A stretch of DNA of 64,000 nt from Massilia polaris. GTDB lineage: Bacteria; Pseudomonadota; Gammaproteobacteria; Burkholderiales; Burkholderiaceae_D. The stretch is from NCBI RefSeq assembly GCF_012927275.1, contig NZ_JABBGG010000009.1, positions 149,161 to 213,160 on the forward strand. The letters run 5' to 3'. Below, one piece after another: positions 27,103 through 36,835 of the stretch (positions are counted from its first letter, which is position 1; each line of letters starts with the position of its first letter). A program made the translations under genes and the position numbers. Under the pieces are notes generated by a model. The model was not told the DNA's origin and did not search any database. It worked only from the letters and a program-made list of their open reading frames with translations.

Positions 27103-28296
27103 ATGTCCCGCGCATTCATCCTCCTGCTTGACTCATTCGGCCTCGGGGCCACGCCGGACGCCGTCACCTACGGCGACGTCGGCGCCAACACCTTCGGCCA
27201 TATCGCCGAGTGGGCCGCCAAAGAAGGCAAGCCGATGTCGCTGCCTAACCTGGAACGCCTCGGCCTCGCGGCTGCCGCCCACAAGGCGAGCGGCGAGTGG
27301 GCCGCCGGCTTCGACCAGCGCGACGGCTTCACCGGCGCCTGGAGCGCGGCGCGCGAGCGCTCGACCGGCAAGGACACCCAGAGCGGCCACTGGGAAATCG
27401 CCGGCGTGCCGGTCGATTTCGACTGGGGCTACTTCCCGCGCACCGTGCCGTCGTTCCCGAAAGAGCTGACCGACAAGCTGCAGCAACTGAGCGGCGTGCC
27501 TGGCTTCCTCGGCAACTGCCACGCATCGGGCACCGAGATCATCAACCTGCACGGCGACGAATCCGTCGCCACCGGCAAGCCGATCCTGTACACCTCGTCC
27601 GACTCGGTGTTCCAGATCGCGGCCCACGAAGAGCACTTCGGCCTCGACAAGCTGTACGCGATGTGCGAAGCGGCGTATGAGCTGGTCAAGCCGTACAACA
27701 TCGGCCGCGTCATCGCGCGCCCGTTCGTCGGCGCGAACGGCGACTATCGCCGCACCAGCAACCGCCACGACTACGCGGTGCCGCCGCCAGCCAAGACGCT
27801 GCTCGACCACGTCAAGGAAGAGGGCGGCGAGGTTGTCGCGCTGGGCAAGATCAGCGATATCTTCGCAGCCCAGGGCGTGTCGCGCATGGTCAAGGGCGCC
27901 GACAACATGGCCTTGTTCGACGCGCTGCTGAAGGTCACCGATGAAGTCGGCGACAAGTCGCTGACCTTCGTGAACTTCGTCGACTTCGACATGATGTTCG
28001 GCCACCGCCGCGACATCAAGGGCTACTCGAACGCGCTGCACGAACTCGACGCGCGCCTGCCGGAGTTCATCGCCAAACTGAAGGAGGGCGACATGGTTGT
28101 CGTCACCGCCGACCACGGCTGCGACCCGAGCTGGCCTGGTTCGGACCATACCCGCGAACACATCCCGATGATTTTCTTCGGCCCGGCTGTCAAGCCGCAG
28201 GAACTGCCGATCTCCGAAACCTTCGCCGACATCGGCGCCACGCTGGCCAGGCATCTCGGCGTCACACCACTTTCCAACGGAACCAGTCTGCTATGA
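27103..28296 (+). CDS. deoB: Phosphopentomutase
   Basis: Interconverts (deoxy)ribose 1-phosphate and 5-phosphate. The 397-residue alkaline-phosphatase-superfamily enzyme shows the first metal site (ILLLDSFGLGATPDA), the phosphorylated Thr in TGKDTQSGHWEI, and the C-terminal metal motifs VNFVDFDMMFGHRRD, VVVTADHGCDPSWPGSDHTREHIPMI. Length is typical (E. coli 407). It receives products of PunA and DeoA and passes deoxyribose 5-phosphate to DeoC. The deoC gene overlaps its end by four bases (ATGA). Confidence 0.97.
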   Translation: MSRAFILLLDSFGLGATPDAVTYGDVGANTFGHIAEWAAKEGKPMSLPNLERLGLAAAAHKASGEWAAGFDQRDGFTGAWSAARERSTGKDTQSGHWEIAGVPVDFDWGYFPRTVPSFPKELTDKLQQLSGVPGFLGNCHASGTEIINLHGDESVATGKPILYTSSDSVFQIAAHEEHFGLDKLYAMCEAAYELVKPYNIGRVIARPFVGANGDYRRTSNRHDYAVPPPAKTLLDHVKEEGGEVVALGKISDIFAAQGVSRMVKGADNMALFDALLKVTDEVGDKSLTFVNFVDFDMMFGHRRDIKGYSNALHELDARLPEFIAKLKEGDMVVVTADHGCDPSWPGSDHTREHIPMIFFGPAVKPQELPISETFADIGATLARHLGVTPLSNGTSLL

Positions 28297-29249
28297 CCCA
28301 TAACTCCGCATTCAAACGCAATGAGGCCGCCGGCCTCGACCTCGGCTGGGTCAACCAGATCAAAGTCAACCGCAACGCCGCCGACCGCCGCGCCGCCAGC
28401 CTGGCGAACCGCCGCACCGTCAAGAAGGAATACCAGGCTGCGTGGCTGGTCAAGGCGATCCAGTGCATCGACCTGACCACCCTCGGCGGCGACGATACGC
28501 CGGGCCGCGTCGAGCGCCTGTGCATGAAGGCGCTGCGCCCGCTGCGCACCGACCTGATGGACGCGCTGGGCGTGCAGGGGCTGACCACCGGCGCCGTGTG
28601 CGTGTACCACGAGATGATCGCGCCCGCGCTCAAGGTACTGAACGGCCGCTTGCCGATCGCCGCCGTGTCGACCGCGTTCCCGGCCGGCCTGTCGAGTTTA
28701 GAGACCAAGCTGCGCGAGATCGAGCTGTCGGTCGCCGCAGGCGCCACCGAAATCGACATCGTCATCACCCGCCAGCACGTCCTGACCGGCAACTGGACGG
28801 CGCTGTACGATGAGATGCTGGCCTACCGCAAGGCTTGCGGCGATGCCCACGTCAAGGCGATCCTCGCCACCGGCGACCTGGTCACGCTCGAAAACGTCGC
28901 CAAGGCGTCGTGGGTCTGCATGATGGCGGGCTCCGACTTCATCAAGACCTCGACCGGCAAGGAAGGCGTCAACGCCACCATCCCGGTATCGCTGGTGATG
29001 GTGCGGGCGATCCGCGAATACTACGAACAGACCGGCTTCCAGGTTGGCTACAAGCCGGCCGGCGGCGTCAGCACCGCGAAGAGCGCGCTGCAGTACCTGA
29101 CCGTCATGAAGGAAGAACTGGGCAATGAATGGCTGGAACCCCACCTGTTCCGCATCGGTGCTTCGAGCCTGCTGACCGACATCGAGCGCCAGCTCGAACA
29201 CTACGTCACTGGTAACTACTCGGCGAGCCACCGCCACGCGCAACCTTAA
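28293..29249 (+). CDS. deoC: Deoxyribose-phosphate aldolase
   Basis: Class I aldolase cutting deoxyribose 5-phosphate to acetaldehyde and glyceraldehyde 3-phosphate. TIM-barrel motifs are EIDIVITRQHVL, AHVKAILATGDL (Lys188) and SDFIKTSTGKEG with the Schiff-base Lys218; GYKPAGGVSTAKSALQYL closes the phosphate site. At 318 residues it is longer than E. coli DeoC (259) because of an N-terminal extension (RNEAAGLDLGWVNQIKVNRNAADRR) also found in the longer DeoC subgroup. The acetaldehyde it makes is the likely substrate of the next gene's product. Confidence 0.96.
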   Translation: MTHNSAFKRNEAAGLDLGWVNQIKVNRNAADRRAASLANRRTVKKEYQAAWLVKAIQCIDLTTLGGDDTPGRVERLCMKALRPLRTDLMDALGVQGLTTGAVCVYHEMIAPALKVLNGRLPIAAVSTAFPAGLSSLETKLREIELSVAAGATEIDIVITRQHVLTGNWTALYDEMLAYRKACGDAHVKAILATGDLVTLENVAKASWVCMMAGSDFIKTSTGKEGVNATIPVSLVMVRAIREYYEQTGFQVGYKPAGGVSTAKSALQYLTVMKEELGNEWLEPHLFRIGASSLLTDIERQLEHYVTGNYSASHRHAQP

Positions 29250-29262
29250 ACACGGATTCGTC

Positions 29263-31644
29263 ATGCCAACAATTAACGAGATTCTTCAGACTATGGACTA
29301 CGGCCCAGCACCCGAGAGCACCAAAGAAACGCAAGCGTGGCTGGACCAGCATGAGCGCCGCTTCGGCCTGTTCATCGACAACGCATGGACGCAGGCGGCA
29401 GACACCTTCGCTTCGGTGAACCCTGCCGACGGCAAGGAACTGGCGCAGGTAACGCAGGCCGCCGGCAGCGACGTCGACCGCGCCGTGGAAGCCGCGCGCC
29501 GCGCGCAGCCGGGCTGGGTAGCCCTCGGCGGCCATGGCCGTGCGCGCGTCATGTACGCGCTGGCACGCCTGCTGCAAAAGCACGCACGCCTGTTCGCGGT
29601 GCTCGAAACCCTCGACAACGGCAAGACCATCCGCGAAACGCGCGATGCCGACCTGCCGCTGGCCGCACGCCACTTCTATCATCACGCAGGCTGGGCGCAG
29701 CTGCAGTCGGAAGAATTCGCCGACTACCGCGCCGTTGGCGTCGTCGGCCAGATCGTTCCCTGGAACTTCCCGCTGCTGATGCTGGCCTGGAAAATCGCGC
29801 CTGCCATGGCAGCCGGTAACACCATCGTCTTCAAGCCGGCCGAATTCACTTCGCTGACCGCGCTGCTGTTCGCCGAGATCTGCCAGCAGGCAGGCGTACC
29901 GGCAGGCGTCGTCAACATCGTCACCGGCGACGGCCGCGTAGGCGAAGCGATCGTCAACCATGCGGGCATCGACAAGATCGCCTTCACCGGCTCGACCGAG
30001 GTTGGCCGCATCATTCGCCAGGCCACGGCAGGCAGCGGCAAGAAGCTGTCGCTGGAATTGGGCGGCAAATCGCCATTCATCGTCTTTGAAGACGCGGACC
30101 TCGACGCAGCCGTCGAAGGCCTGGTCGATTCGATCTGGTTCAACCAGGGCCAGGTTTGCTGCGCCGGTTCGCGCCTGCTGGTGCAGGAATCGATTGAAGA
30201 ACGCTTCTACGCCAAGCTGCGTTCGCGCATGGACAACCTGCGCCTCGGCTCGCCGCTCGACAAGTCGATGGACATCGGCGCACTGGTCGATCCGGTTCAG
30301 CGCCAGCGCATCCACGGCCTGGTCGAATCGGCACGCGCCGAAGGCTGCACGATCTACCAGCCGGCCGCATGCGAAATGCCGGCTGACGGTTCGTGGTTCC
30401 CGCCGACCCTGATCACCGGCGCATCGACGTCGGCCGGTATCGCGCAGACCGAAGTCTTCGGCCCTGTGCTGGTGGCGATGAGCTTCCGCACCCCGGGTGA
30501 AGCGGTCCAGCTGGCGAACAACACCGTGTACGGCCTCGCCGCGTGCGTGTGGTCCGAGTCGATCAGCCTCGCGCTGGACGTCGCGCCGCAGATCAAGGCC
30601 GGCGTCGTATGGATCAACACCGCCAACCAGTTCGACGCAGCCTGCGGCTTCGGCGGATACAAGGAATCCGGCTTCGGCCGTGAAGGCGGCCGCGAAGGCA
30701 TGTACGAGTACATGACGGCGCTGTCGGAAGATGCACGCCCGGCCGCGCCTGTGGTTGAAGCCACGGGCAAGGCCAAGCAGGCCGACAGCGATGCACCGTT
30801 CGCGATCGACCGCACCGCCAAGCTGTACATCGGCGGCAAGCAGGCACGCCCTGACGGCGCCTACAGCCGCGCCATCAACGGCGCCAGCGGCCAGTTCCTC
30901 GCCGACGTCGGCGAAGGCAACCGCAAGGACATCCGTAACGCGGTTGAAGCTGCGCACAAGGCGTCCGGCTGGGCCAAGGCCACCTCGCACAACCGCGCGC
31001 AGGTGCTGTACTACATCGCTGAAAACCTCGCGATCCGCGCTGACGAATTCGCAGCCCGCCTTGCCGCGATGACGGGTTCGAAAGACCCGCAGCGCGAAGT
31101 TCAGGCATCGATCGAGCGCCTGTTCTACTACGCGGCGTGGGCCGACAAGTACGACGGCCTGGCGCACCAGCCGCCGATGCACGGCATCACCGTCGCGCTG
31201 AACGAGCCGGTTGGCGTGATCGGCATCATCTGCCCGAACGAGAACCCGCTGCTCGGCTTCATCTCGCTGGTCGCACCGGCGCTGGCGCTGGGTAACCGCG
31301 TTGTGGCGGTGCCTTCGGAAGCGTTCCCGCTGTCGGCCACCGACCTGTACCAGGTGCTGGATACGTCCGACCTGCCGGGCGGCGCGCTGAACATCGTGAC
31401 CGGCAGCGCCGACGAACTGGCCAAGACGCTGGCGTCGCACGCTGACGTGGACGCGGTGTGGCGCCACGACGGTTCGGCCGAAGGCTGCGCGGAAGTCGAG
31501 CGCCTGTCGGCTGCATCGCTCAAGCGCACCTGGGTCGGCGGCGCGAAGGGCCGCGACTGGTTCGACACGAAGCAGGCAGGCGGCCGCGCGGTGCTGGCGC
31601 ACGCAAGCCAGGTCAAGAACGTCTGGATTCCGTACGGCGTATAA
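29263..31644 (+). CDS. Two-domain aldehyde dehydrogenase (ALDH16-like)
   Basis: A 793-residue NAD-linked aldehyde dehydrogenase with two ALDH domains in tandem. The first (about 1-480) is complete: VGQIVPWNFPLLM, FTGSTEVGRII, SLELGGKSPFIVFEDADLD (Glu265), GQVCCAGSRLL (nucleophile Cys299) and EVFGPVLVAMSF. The second (about 515-793) keeps NAD-site pieces (GVIGIICPNENPLLGF, ALALGNRVVAVPSE) but has no Cys motif and no LELGGK block, so it should be inactive. This is the architecture of bacterial ALDH16. Its place between deoC and deoA suggests it oxidises the acetaldehyde released by DeoC. The gene starts 13 bases after deoC. Confidence 0.9.
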   Translation: MPTINEILQTMDYGPAPESTKETQAWLDQHERRFGLFIDNAWTQAADTFASVNPADGKELAQVTQAAGSDVDRAVEAARRAQPGWVALGGHGRARVMYALARLLQKHARLFAVLETLDNGKTIRETRDADLPLAARHFYHHAGWAQLQSEEFADYRAVGVVGQIVPWNFPLLMLAWKIAPAMAAGNTIVFKPAEFTSLTALLFAEICQQAGVPAGVVNIVTGDGRVGEAIVNHAGIDKIAFTGSTEVGRIIRQATAGSGKKLSLELGGKSPFIVFEDADLDAAVEGLVDSIWFNQGQVCCAGSRLLVQESIEERFYAKLRSRMDNLRLGSPLDKSMDIGALVDPVQRQRIHGLVESARAEGCTIYQPAACEMPADGSWFPPTLITGASTSAGIAQTEVFGPVLVAMSFRTPGEAVQLANNTVYGLAACVWSESISLALDVAPQIKAGVVWINTANQFDAACGFGGYKESGFGREGGREGMYEYMTALSEDARPAAPVVEATGKAKQADSDAPFAIDRTAKLYIGGKQARPDGAYSRAINGASGQFLADVGEGNRKDIRNAVEAAHKASGWAKATSHNRAQVLYYIAENLAIRADEFAARLAAMTGSKDPQREVQASIERLFYYAAWADKYDGLAHQPPMHGITVALNEPVGVIGIICPNENPLLGFISLVAPALALGNRVVAVPSEAFPLSATDLYQVLDTSDLPGGALNIVTGSADELAKTLASHADVDAVWRHDGSAEGCAEVERLSAASLKRTWVGGAKGRDWFDTKQAGGRAVLAHASQVKNVWIPYGV

Positions 31645-31664
31645 CGTCCGGACACATCGAACAC

Positions 31665-31744
31665 CGTCATTCCCGCGAACGCGGGAATCCATACTGACCC
31701 TGCATGCCAGCGACGTATGGATTCCCGCTTTCGCGGGAACGACG
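31665..31744. repeat. Inverted pair of REP-like repeats inside the deo operon
   Basis: Unit 1 (31665-31694) begins CGTCATTCCCGCGAACGCGG; unit 2 (31715-31744) is nearly its reverse complement, ending CGCGGGAACGACG. Each unit is itself a hairpin (TTCCCGC/GCGGGAA) and together they fold into a long hairpin with a 20-base loop. They occupy the only large gap (116 bases) inside the operon and could attenuate or stabilise mRNA between the dehydrogenase and deoA. Confidence 0.85.
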
Positions 31745-31760
31745 TTTTGGAGCTGATAAA

Positions 31761-33083
31761 ATGTTTTTAACCCAAGAAATCATCCGCAAAAAGCGCGATG
31801 GCGGCGCCCTGAGCGCAGAAGAAATCAAGTTCTTCGTCAGCGGCATCCCTGACGGCAGCGTCACCGAAGGCCAGATCGCCGCGTTCGCGATGGCCGTCTA
31901 TTTCAACGACATGAACATGGACGAACGCGTCGCCTTCACGCTGGCGATGCGCGATTCCGGCCAGGTCATGGAATGGCGTTCGCTGAACCTGCCAGGCCCG
32001 GTCGTCGACAAGCACTCCACCGGCGGCGTCGGCGACGTGGTCTCGCTGATGCTCGGCCCGATGATCGCTGCCTGCGGCGGCTTCGTGCCGATGATCTCCG
32101 GCCGTGGCCTCGGCCACACCGGCGGCACCCTCGACAAGTTCGATTCGATCCCCGGCTACTGCACCGTGCCCGACCCTGAGCTGTTCCGCAAGGTGGTCAA
32201 GGATATCGGCGTGGCCATCATCGGCCAGACCGCGCAGCTGGCGCCGTCGGACAAGCGCTTCTACAGCATCCGCGACACCACCGCGACGGTGGAATCGGTG
32301 GCGATGATCACCGGCTCGATCCTGTCGAAGAAGCTGGCCGCGGGCCTCGACGCGCTGGTGATGGACGTGAAGGTCGGCTCCGGCGCCTTCATGCCAAGCT
32401 ACGAAAAATCGGTCGAACTGGCGGAGAGCATTGTCGCCGTCGGCAACGGCGCTGGCACCCGCACGTCGGCCCTGCTGACCGAGATGAACGAGTCGCTCGG
32501 ACCGGTCGCCGGCAACGCGCTTGAAGTGCGCCTGGCGATGGACTACCTGACCGGCCGTTCGCGTCCGGCGCGCCTGCATGAAGTGACGATGGCGCTGTGC
32601 GCCGAGATGCTCATCCTCGGCAAGCTGGCCGCCAACGAAACCGAAGCGCGCGCCAAGCTGCAGGCTGGCCTCGATTCGGGTGAAGCGGCCGAGCGCTTCG
32701 CGCGCATGGTCGCGGCGCTGGGCGGCCCGGCCGACCTGGTCGAGCGTCCGGATGCCTACCTCGAAAAAGCGCCAATCGTGGTGCCGGTTCCTGCACTGGA
32801 AGCCGGCTTTGCGACCCAGACCGACACGCGCGGCCTCGGCCTGGCCGTGGTCAGCCTTGGCGGCGGCCGCCGCCGTCCGGAAGACGCGATCGACTTCGCC
32901 GTCGGCCTGACCGGCCTGGCGGAACTGGGCGACGCGATCGCCGTCGGCCAGCCGCTGGCGATGGTCCACGCACGCACGCAGGCAGCAGTCGAGCAGGCGG
33001 TCCGCGAGGTGCGGGCTGCCTACAAGATCGGCGCGCAGAAGCCAGCACCGAACCCGATCATCTACCGCACCATCCGTCCTTAA
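31761..33083 (+). CDS. deoA: Thymidine phosphorylase
   Basis: Phosphorolysis of thymidine and deoxyuridine to base plus deoxyribose 1-phosphate. The 440-residue protein has the family motifs [39 protein letters not shown] (phosphate site), [63 protein letters not shown] and the C-terminal pyrimidine-nucleoside phosphorylase domain. Start ATG 31761 follows a GGAG box; an in-frame ATG at 31704 lies inside the repeat and is not likely. The cdd gene follows 10 bases later. Confidence 0.97.
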   Translation: MFLTQEIIRKKRDGGALSAEEIKFFVSGIPDGSVTEGQIAAFAMAVYFNDMNMDERVAFTLAMRDSGQVMEWRSLNLPGPVVDKHSTGGVGDVVSLMLGPMIAACGGFVPMISGRGLGHTGGTLDKFDSIPGYCTVPDPELFRKVVKDIGVAIIGQTAQLAPSDKRFYSIRDTTATVESVAMITGSILSKKLAAGLDALVMDVKVGSGAFMPSYEKSVELAESIVAVGNGAGTRTSALLTEMNESLGPVAGNALEVRLAMDYLTGRSRPARLHEVTMALCAEMLILGKLAANETEARAKLQAGLDSGEAAERFARMVAALGGPADLVERPDAYLEKAPIVVPVPALEAGFATQTDTRGLGLAVVSLGGGRRRPEDAIDFAVGLTGLAELGDAIAVGQPLAMVHARTQAAVEQAVREVRAAYKIGAQKPAPNPIIYRTIRP

Positions 33084-33093
33084 GAGGAACAGC

Positions 33094-33498
33094 ATGAAAT
33101 ACCAAAAACTGATCGACGAAGCACGCGCAGCGCGTGAACTGGCTTACACGCCTTACTCCAACTTCAAGGTCGGCGCGGCGCTGGAGTGCAAGGATGGCCG
33201 TATCTTCCGCGGCTGTAATGTGGAAAACGCATCCTACGGCTTGTGCAACTGCGGCGAACGCACGGCGATGTTCAGCGCGGTCGCGCACGGCTACAAGCCG
33301 GGCGACTTCACCGCGCTGGCAGTCATCGGCGACACCGAAGGCCCGATCGCACCGTGCGGCGCCTGCCGCCAGGTGATCCTCGAGTTGGGCGGCAACGACC
33401 TGGCGGTCGTGCTGACCAACCTGAAGGGCGACATCTTCGAAACCACGGCCGCGGAGCAACTGCCAAACGCATTCGGCGGCTGGGACCTGAAGAAGTAA
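33094..33498 (+). CDS. cdd: Cytidine deaminase
   Basis: Deaminates (deoxy)cytidine to (deoxy)uridine, feeding DeoA. The 134-residue tetrameric-type enzyme has PYSNFKVGAALECKDG, GCNVENASYG, the zinc and proton-shuttle site CNCGER (Cys53, Glu55) and PCGACRQVILE (Cys88, Cys91). The usual CAER is CGER here; the catalytic Glu is kept. AAGAGGA lies before ATG 33094, and the next gene begins four bases after the stop. Confidence 0.96.
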   Translation: MKYQKLIDEARAARELAYTPYSNFKVGAALECKDGRIFRGCNVENASYGLCNCGERTAMFSAVAHGYKPGDFTALAVIGDTEGPIAPCGACRQVILELGGNDLAVVLTNLKGDIFETTAAEQLPNAFGGWDLKK

Positions 33499-34756
<1,258 letters not shown>

Positions 34757-34769
34757 AGTTAATGGCAGT

Positions 34770-35162
34770 TCAGGCGGCGGAAGCCAGCATGTTGGCGTCC
34801 CGCGTCAATACCCACCTGCCATCCGCGCCCTTGCGCAGTATCGACAGTGTATCGCCGCTGCGCAGCATCGGCAGATTGCCATGCTTTGACGTAATCGTGA
34901 TCGTCAGCTTGGTGCGGCAGTACGCCAGATCGCCCGATACCTCGATCTCCGCTATCTCGCTGGTCGATTCGATCACATGTTCCGACAGCACTTTGCTCAA
35001 GCCGCGCGCGAACGCGTCGCGTCCGACCATCGGCTGCTGGCCTGCAGACAGGAACATCGCGTCCTCCGCCATCAGCGACAGCACCGCCGTCACATCGCCT
35101 GCCTGCGTGGCGCTAAGCCACGATTCAATCAACTGGCGGATATCCTGTTCATCCTGGTTCAC
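34770..35162 (-). CDS. NTF2-like / SnoaL family protein (YybH-SgcJ type)
   Basis: A 130-residue single-domain protein with the cone-like NTF2 pattern: EQDIRQLIESWLSATQAGDVTAVLSLMAEDAMFL, PMVGRDAFARGL and the closing strands AYCRTKLTITIT and DTLSILRKGADGRWVLTRDANML. Members of this group (SgcJ/EcaC) have mostly unknown substrates. Its GTG/ATG start overlaps the upstream VOC gene stop by four bases, so the two are coupled. Confidence 0.85.
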   Translation of the reverse strand: MNQDEQDIRQLIESWLSATQAGDVTAVLSLMAEDAMFLSAGQQPMVGRDAFARGLSKVLSEHVIESTSEIAEIEVSGDLAYCRTKLTITITSKHGNLPMLRSGDTLSILRKGADGRWVLTRDANMLASAA

Positions 35163-35551
35163 GCTGCCTCCGGGTCTTCTTGCATCATGCCGAAAATGTT
35201 CCCATCCGGGTCCCTGGCGTAGCCAAGCCAGCCGATTCCGGGCACCGGCATTTTAGGAACGACAATCGCGCCGCCCGATCCTTCCGCGGCGGCCCTGTCC
35301 AGCGCCGCATCGAGGTCCGCGACATCGACCGTGATGACGAAGGCATTCACCGCCGCCATCGCTTCCGGGACCGGTCCGCGCCGCGGCAGCAGGCCGCCGT
35401 TGATGCCGGGCTTTTCCTCCGGCCCGGTGTGGATCAGCCAGTACTCGCCGCCTTCCCATTTGTTGAACGACCAGCCGAACAGGCCGGTGTAGTAGTCGAT
35501 CAGCGCCTGCGGATTGGACGCCTGGATCTCGAAGTGGACTGCGCGGGACAT
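35159..35551 (-). CDS. VOC family protein (glyoxalase/bleomycin-resistance fold)
   Basis: A 130-residue two-module VOC protein: RAVHFEIQASNPQALIDYYTGLFGWSFNKW in the first module and NAFVITVDVADLDAALDRAAAEG... GIGWLGYARDPDGNIFGMMQ in the second. Metal-ligand positions His7 (HFEI) and the final Glu/Met region are only partly conserved. Start ATG 35551 has AAGGAG seven bases upstream; the frame extends further upstream but without conservation. It belongs to a three-gene leftward string with the second VOC gene and the NTF2-like gene. Confidence 0.87.
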   Translation of the reverse strand: MSRAVHFEIQASNPQALIDYYTGLFGWSFNKWEGGEYWLIHTGPEEKPGINGGLLPRRGPVPEAMAAVNAFVITVDVADLDAALDRAAAEGSGGAIVVPKMPVPGIGWLGYARDPDGNIFGMMQEDPEAA

Positions 35552-35564
35552 GCGGTTCTCCTTC

Positions 35565-35996
35565 TTACGCAAATGGGTCGTAGGTGCCGAAGGTCCAGAC
35601 GTGGCCTTCGGGATCGCGGCAGCTGAAGCCGCGGCCGCCGTAATCCTCGTCCTTGATGTCCATGACGATCTGCGCGCGCGCGTCGAGCACGCGGCCGTAG
35701 ACGGCGTCGGCGTCCTCGACGACCACATACACGGTCTGGGTCTGCGCCCCGCCGATATCGCCGGGCTGCCTGATGAGTTTTGCGTATTCGCTGTCGACGT
35801 TGCTGGCAGAGCCGAGCATGATCATGCCGTTGCCGAACGCCAGCTGGGCGTGGACGATGGTGTTGCCTTCGCCGGGAACGACCAGGTGCTGCTCGAATCC
35901 GAAGGTGGCGCACAGCCATTCGATCGCCGCCGGCGCGTCGCGGTAGCGAAGGCAGGGGATGACGTTGGAGCTGGTTTGCCTGGGTGCGACTGACAT
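35565..35996 (-). CDS. VOC family protein (PhnB-like)
   Basis: A 143-residue VOC protein of the PhnB/YdfO-like group: NVIPCLRYRDAPAAIEWLCATFGFEQHLVVPGE, then AQLAFGNGMIMLGSA, QTVYVVVEDADAVYGRVLDARAQIVMDIKDEDYGGRGFSCRDPEGHVWTFGTYDPF. The pattern DYGGRGFSCRDPEGHVW is typical of this group. First gene of the leftward string; GAGGAGA precedes ATG 35996. Possible roles are resistance or small-molecule binding; nothing in the neighbourhood decides. Confidence 0.88.
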   Translation of the reverse strand: MSVAPRQTSSNVIPCLRYRDAPAAIEWLCATFGFEQHLVVPGEGNTIVHAQLAFGNGMIMLGSASNVDSEYAKLIRQPGDIGGAQTQTVYVVVEDADAVYGRVLDARAQIVMDIKDEDYGGRGFSCRDPEGHVWTFGTYDPFA

Positions 35997-36070
35997 ATCA
36001 ATCTCCTCTCAAACATGAAAACCAAGGTATATATTAGTTCATTATTTGATTGGAGCGCGCCCGTTGCGGG

Positions 36071-36835
36071 TCACATCTGCTGGAACCGGCTGGCGTGATT
36101 CCGGCTGACCTCAAGTTCGCGCGGATGATTGCGTAGTTTGACCATCTGGCGCCCGCGGTCGTCGCGCGTGACCTCGACGATGGCGTCCACACGCACCAGG
36201 GTGGAGCGGTGGATGCGCCAGAACTCGTCCGGATCGAGTTCGTCGGCCAGCTCCTTGAGCGTTTTGCGGATCAAGAGTTCGGCCGACGCGGTTTGCACCA
36301 GCGTGTACTTGTCGTCCGACTGGAAGAATAATATTTCTTTGGTGCTGATCATGCGCAGGCTGGTGCCGACCTGCGCCTGGATCCAGCGCAGGTACTGCTG
36401 CGGCTTCGCGCCCTGTCCACGCTCGAGGATTTGGGCCAGCGCCGCCAGCTTCTGGTCGATGTCGGCCGGCGGCTTGCCGATGCGCTGGCGCAGGCGGTCG
36501 CAGGTCAGGCGCAGGCGGTCGGCCGCGACTGGCTTGAGCAGGTAGTCCATCGCGCCGTGCTCGAACGCTTCGACCGCGTACTGGTCGTAGGCGGTAACGA
36601 ACACCACGTGGCTCTGGCTGTACAGCTGGCGCGCGGTTTCGATGCCGCTGGGGCCGGGCATGCGGATGTCGAGGAAGACGATGTCCGGCTTCAGGCGCGC
36701 GGTCATCTCCATCGCTTCGATGCCGTTGGCGGCCTCGCCGGCGATGCCGAGTTCCGGCCACACCTCGGCCAGCCGCGCGCGCAGCTGGTCGCGCATCGGC
36801 GATTCGTCGTCGACGATCAGTGCGGTGACAGTCAT
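36071..36835 (-). CDS. LytTR family response regulator
   Basis: A 254-residue regulator. The receiver domain (1-120) holds TALIVDDESPMRD, the phospho-acceptor in IVFLDIRMPGPSG and FVTAYDQYAVEAFEHGAMDYLLKP. After a helical linker, the LytTR DNA-binding domain reads MISTKEILFFQSDDKYTLVQTASAELLIRKTLKELADELDPDEFWRIHRSTLVRVDAI and ends LEVSRNHASRFQQM. LytTR regulators bind paired imperfect repeats; target genes cannot be read here. Overlaps the upstream kinase gene by four bases. Confidence 0.94.
   Translation of the reverse strand: MTVTALIVDDESPMRDQLRARLAEVWPELGIAGEAANGIEAMEMTARLKPDIVFLDIRMPGPSGIETARQLYSQSHVVFVTAYDQYAVEAFEHGAMDYLLKPVAADRLRLTCDRLRQRIGKPPADIDQKLAALAQILERGQGAKPQQYLRWIQAQVGTSLRMISTKEILFFQSDDKYTLVQTASAELLIRKTLKELADELDPDEFWRIHRSTLVRVDAIVEVTRDDRGRQMVKLRNHPRELEVSRNHASRFQQM

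Noticed and set aside
29206..31692. 828-residue minus-strand frame opposite the two-domain dehydrogenase
   Set aside because: No recognisable domain; it is antisense to a gene with intact ALDH motifs and lies within a plus-strand operon.
31665..31744. Repeats as a CRISPR array
   Set aside because: Only two units, inverted to each other and each palindromic, with no equal-size spacers and no cas genes; better explained as REP-like repeats.
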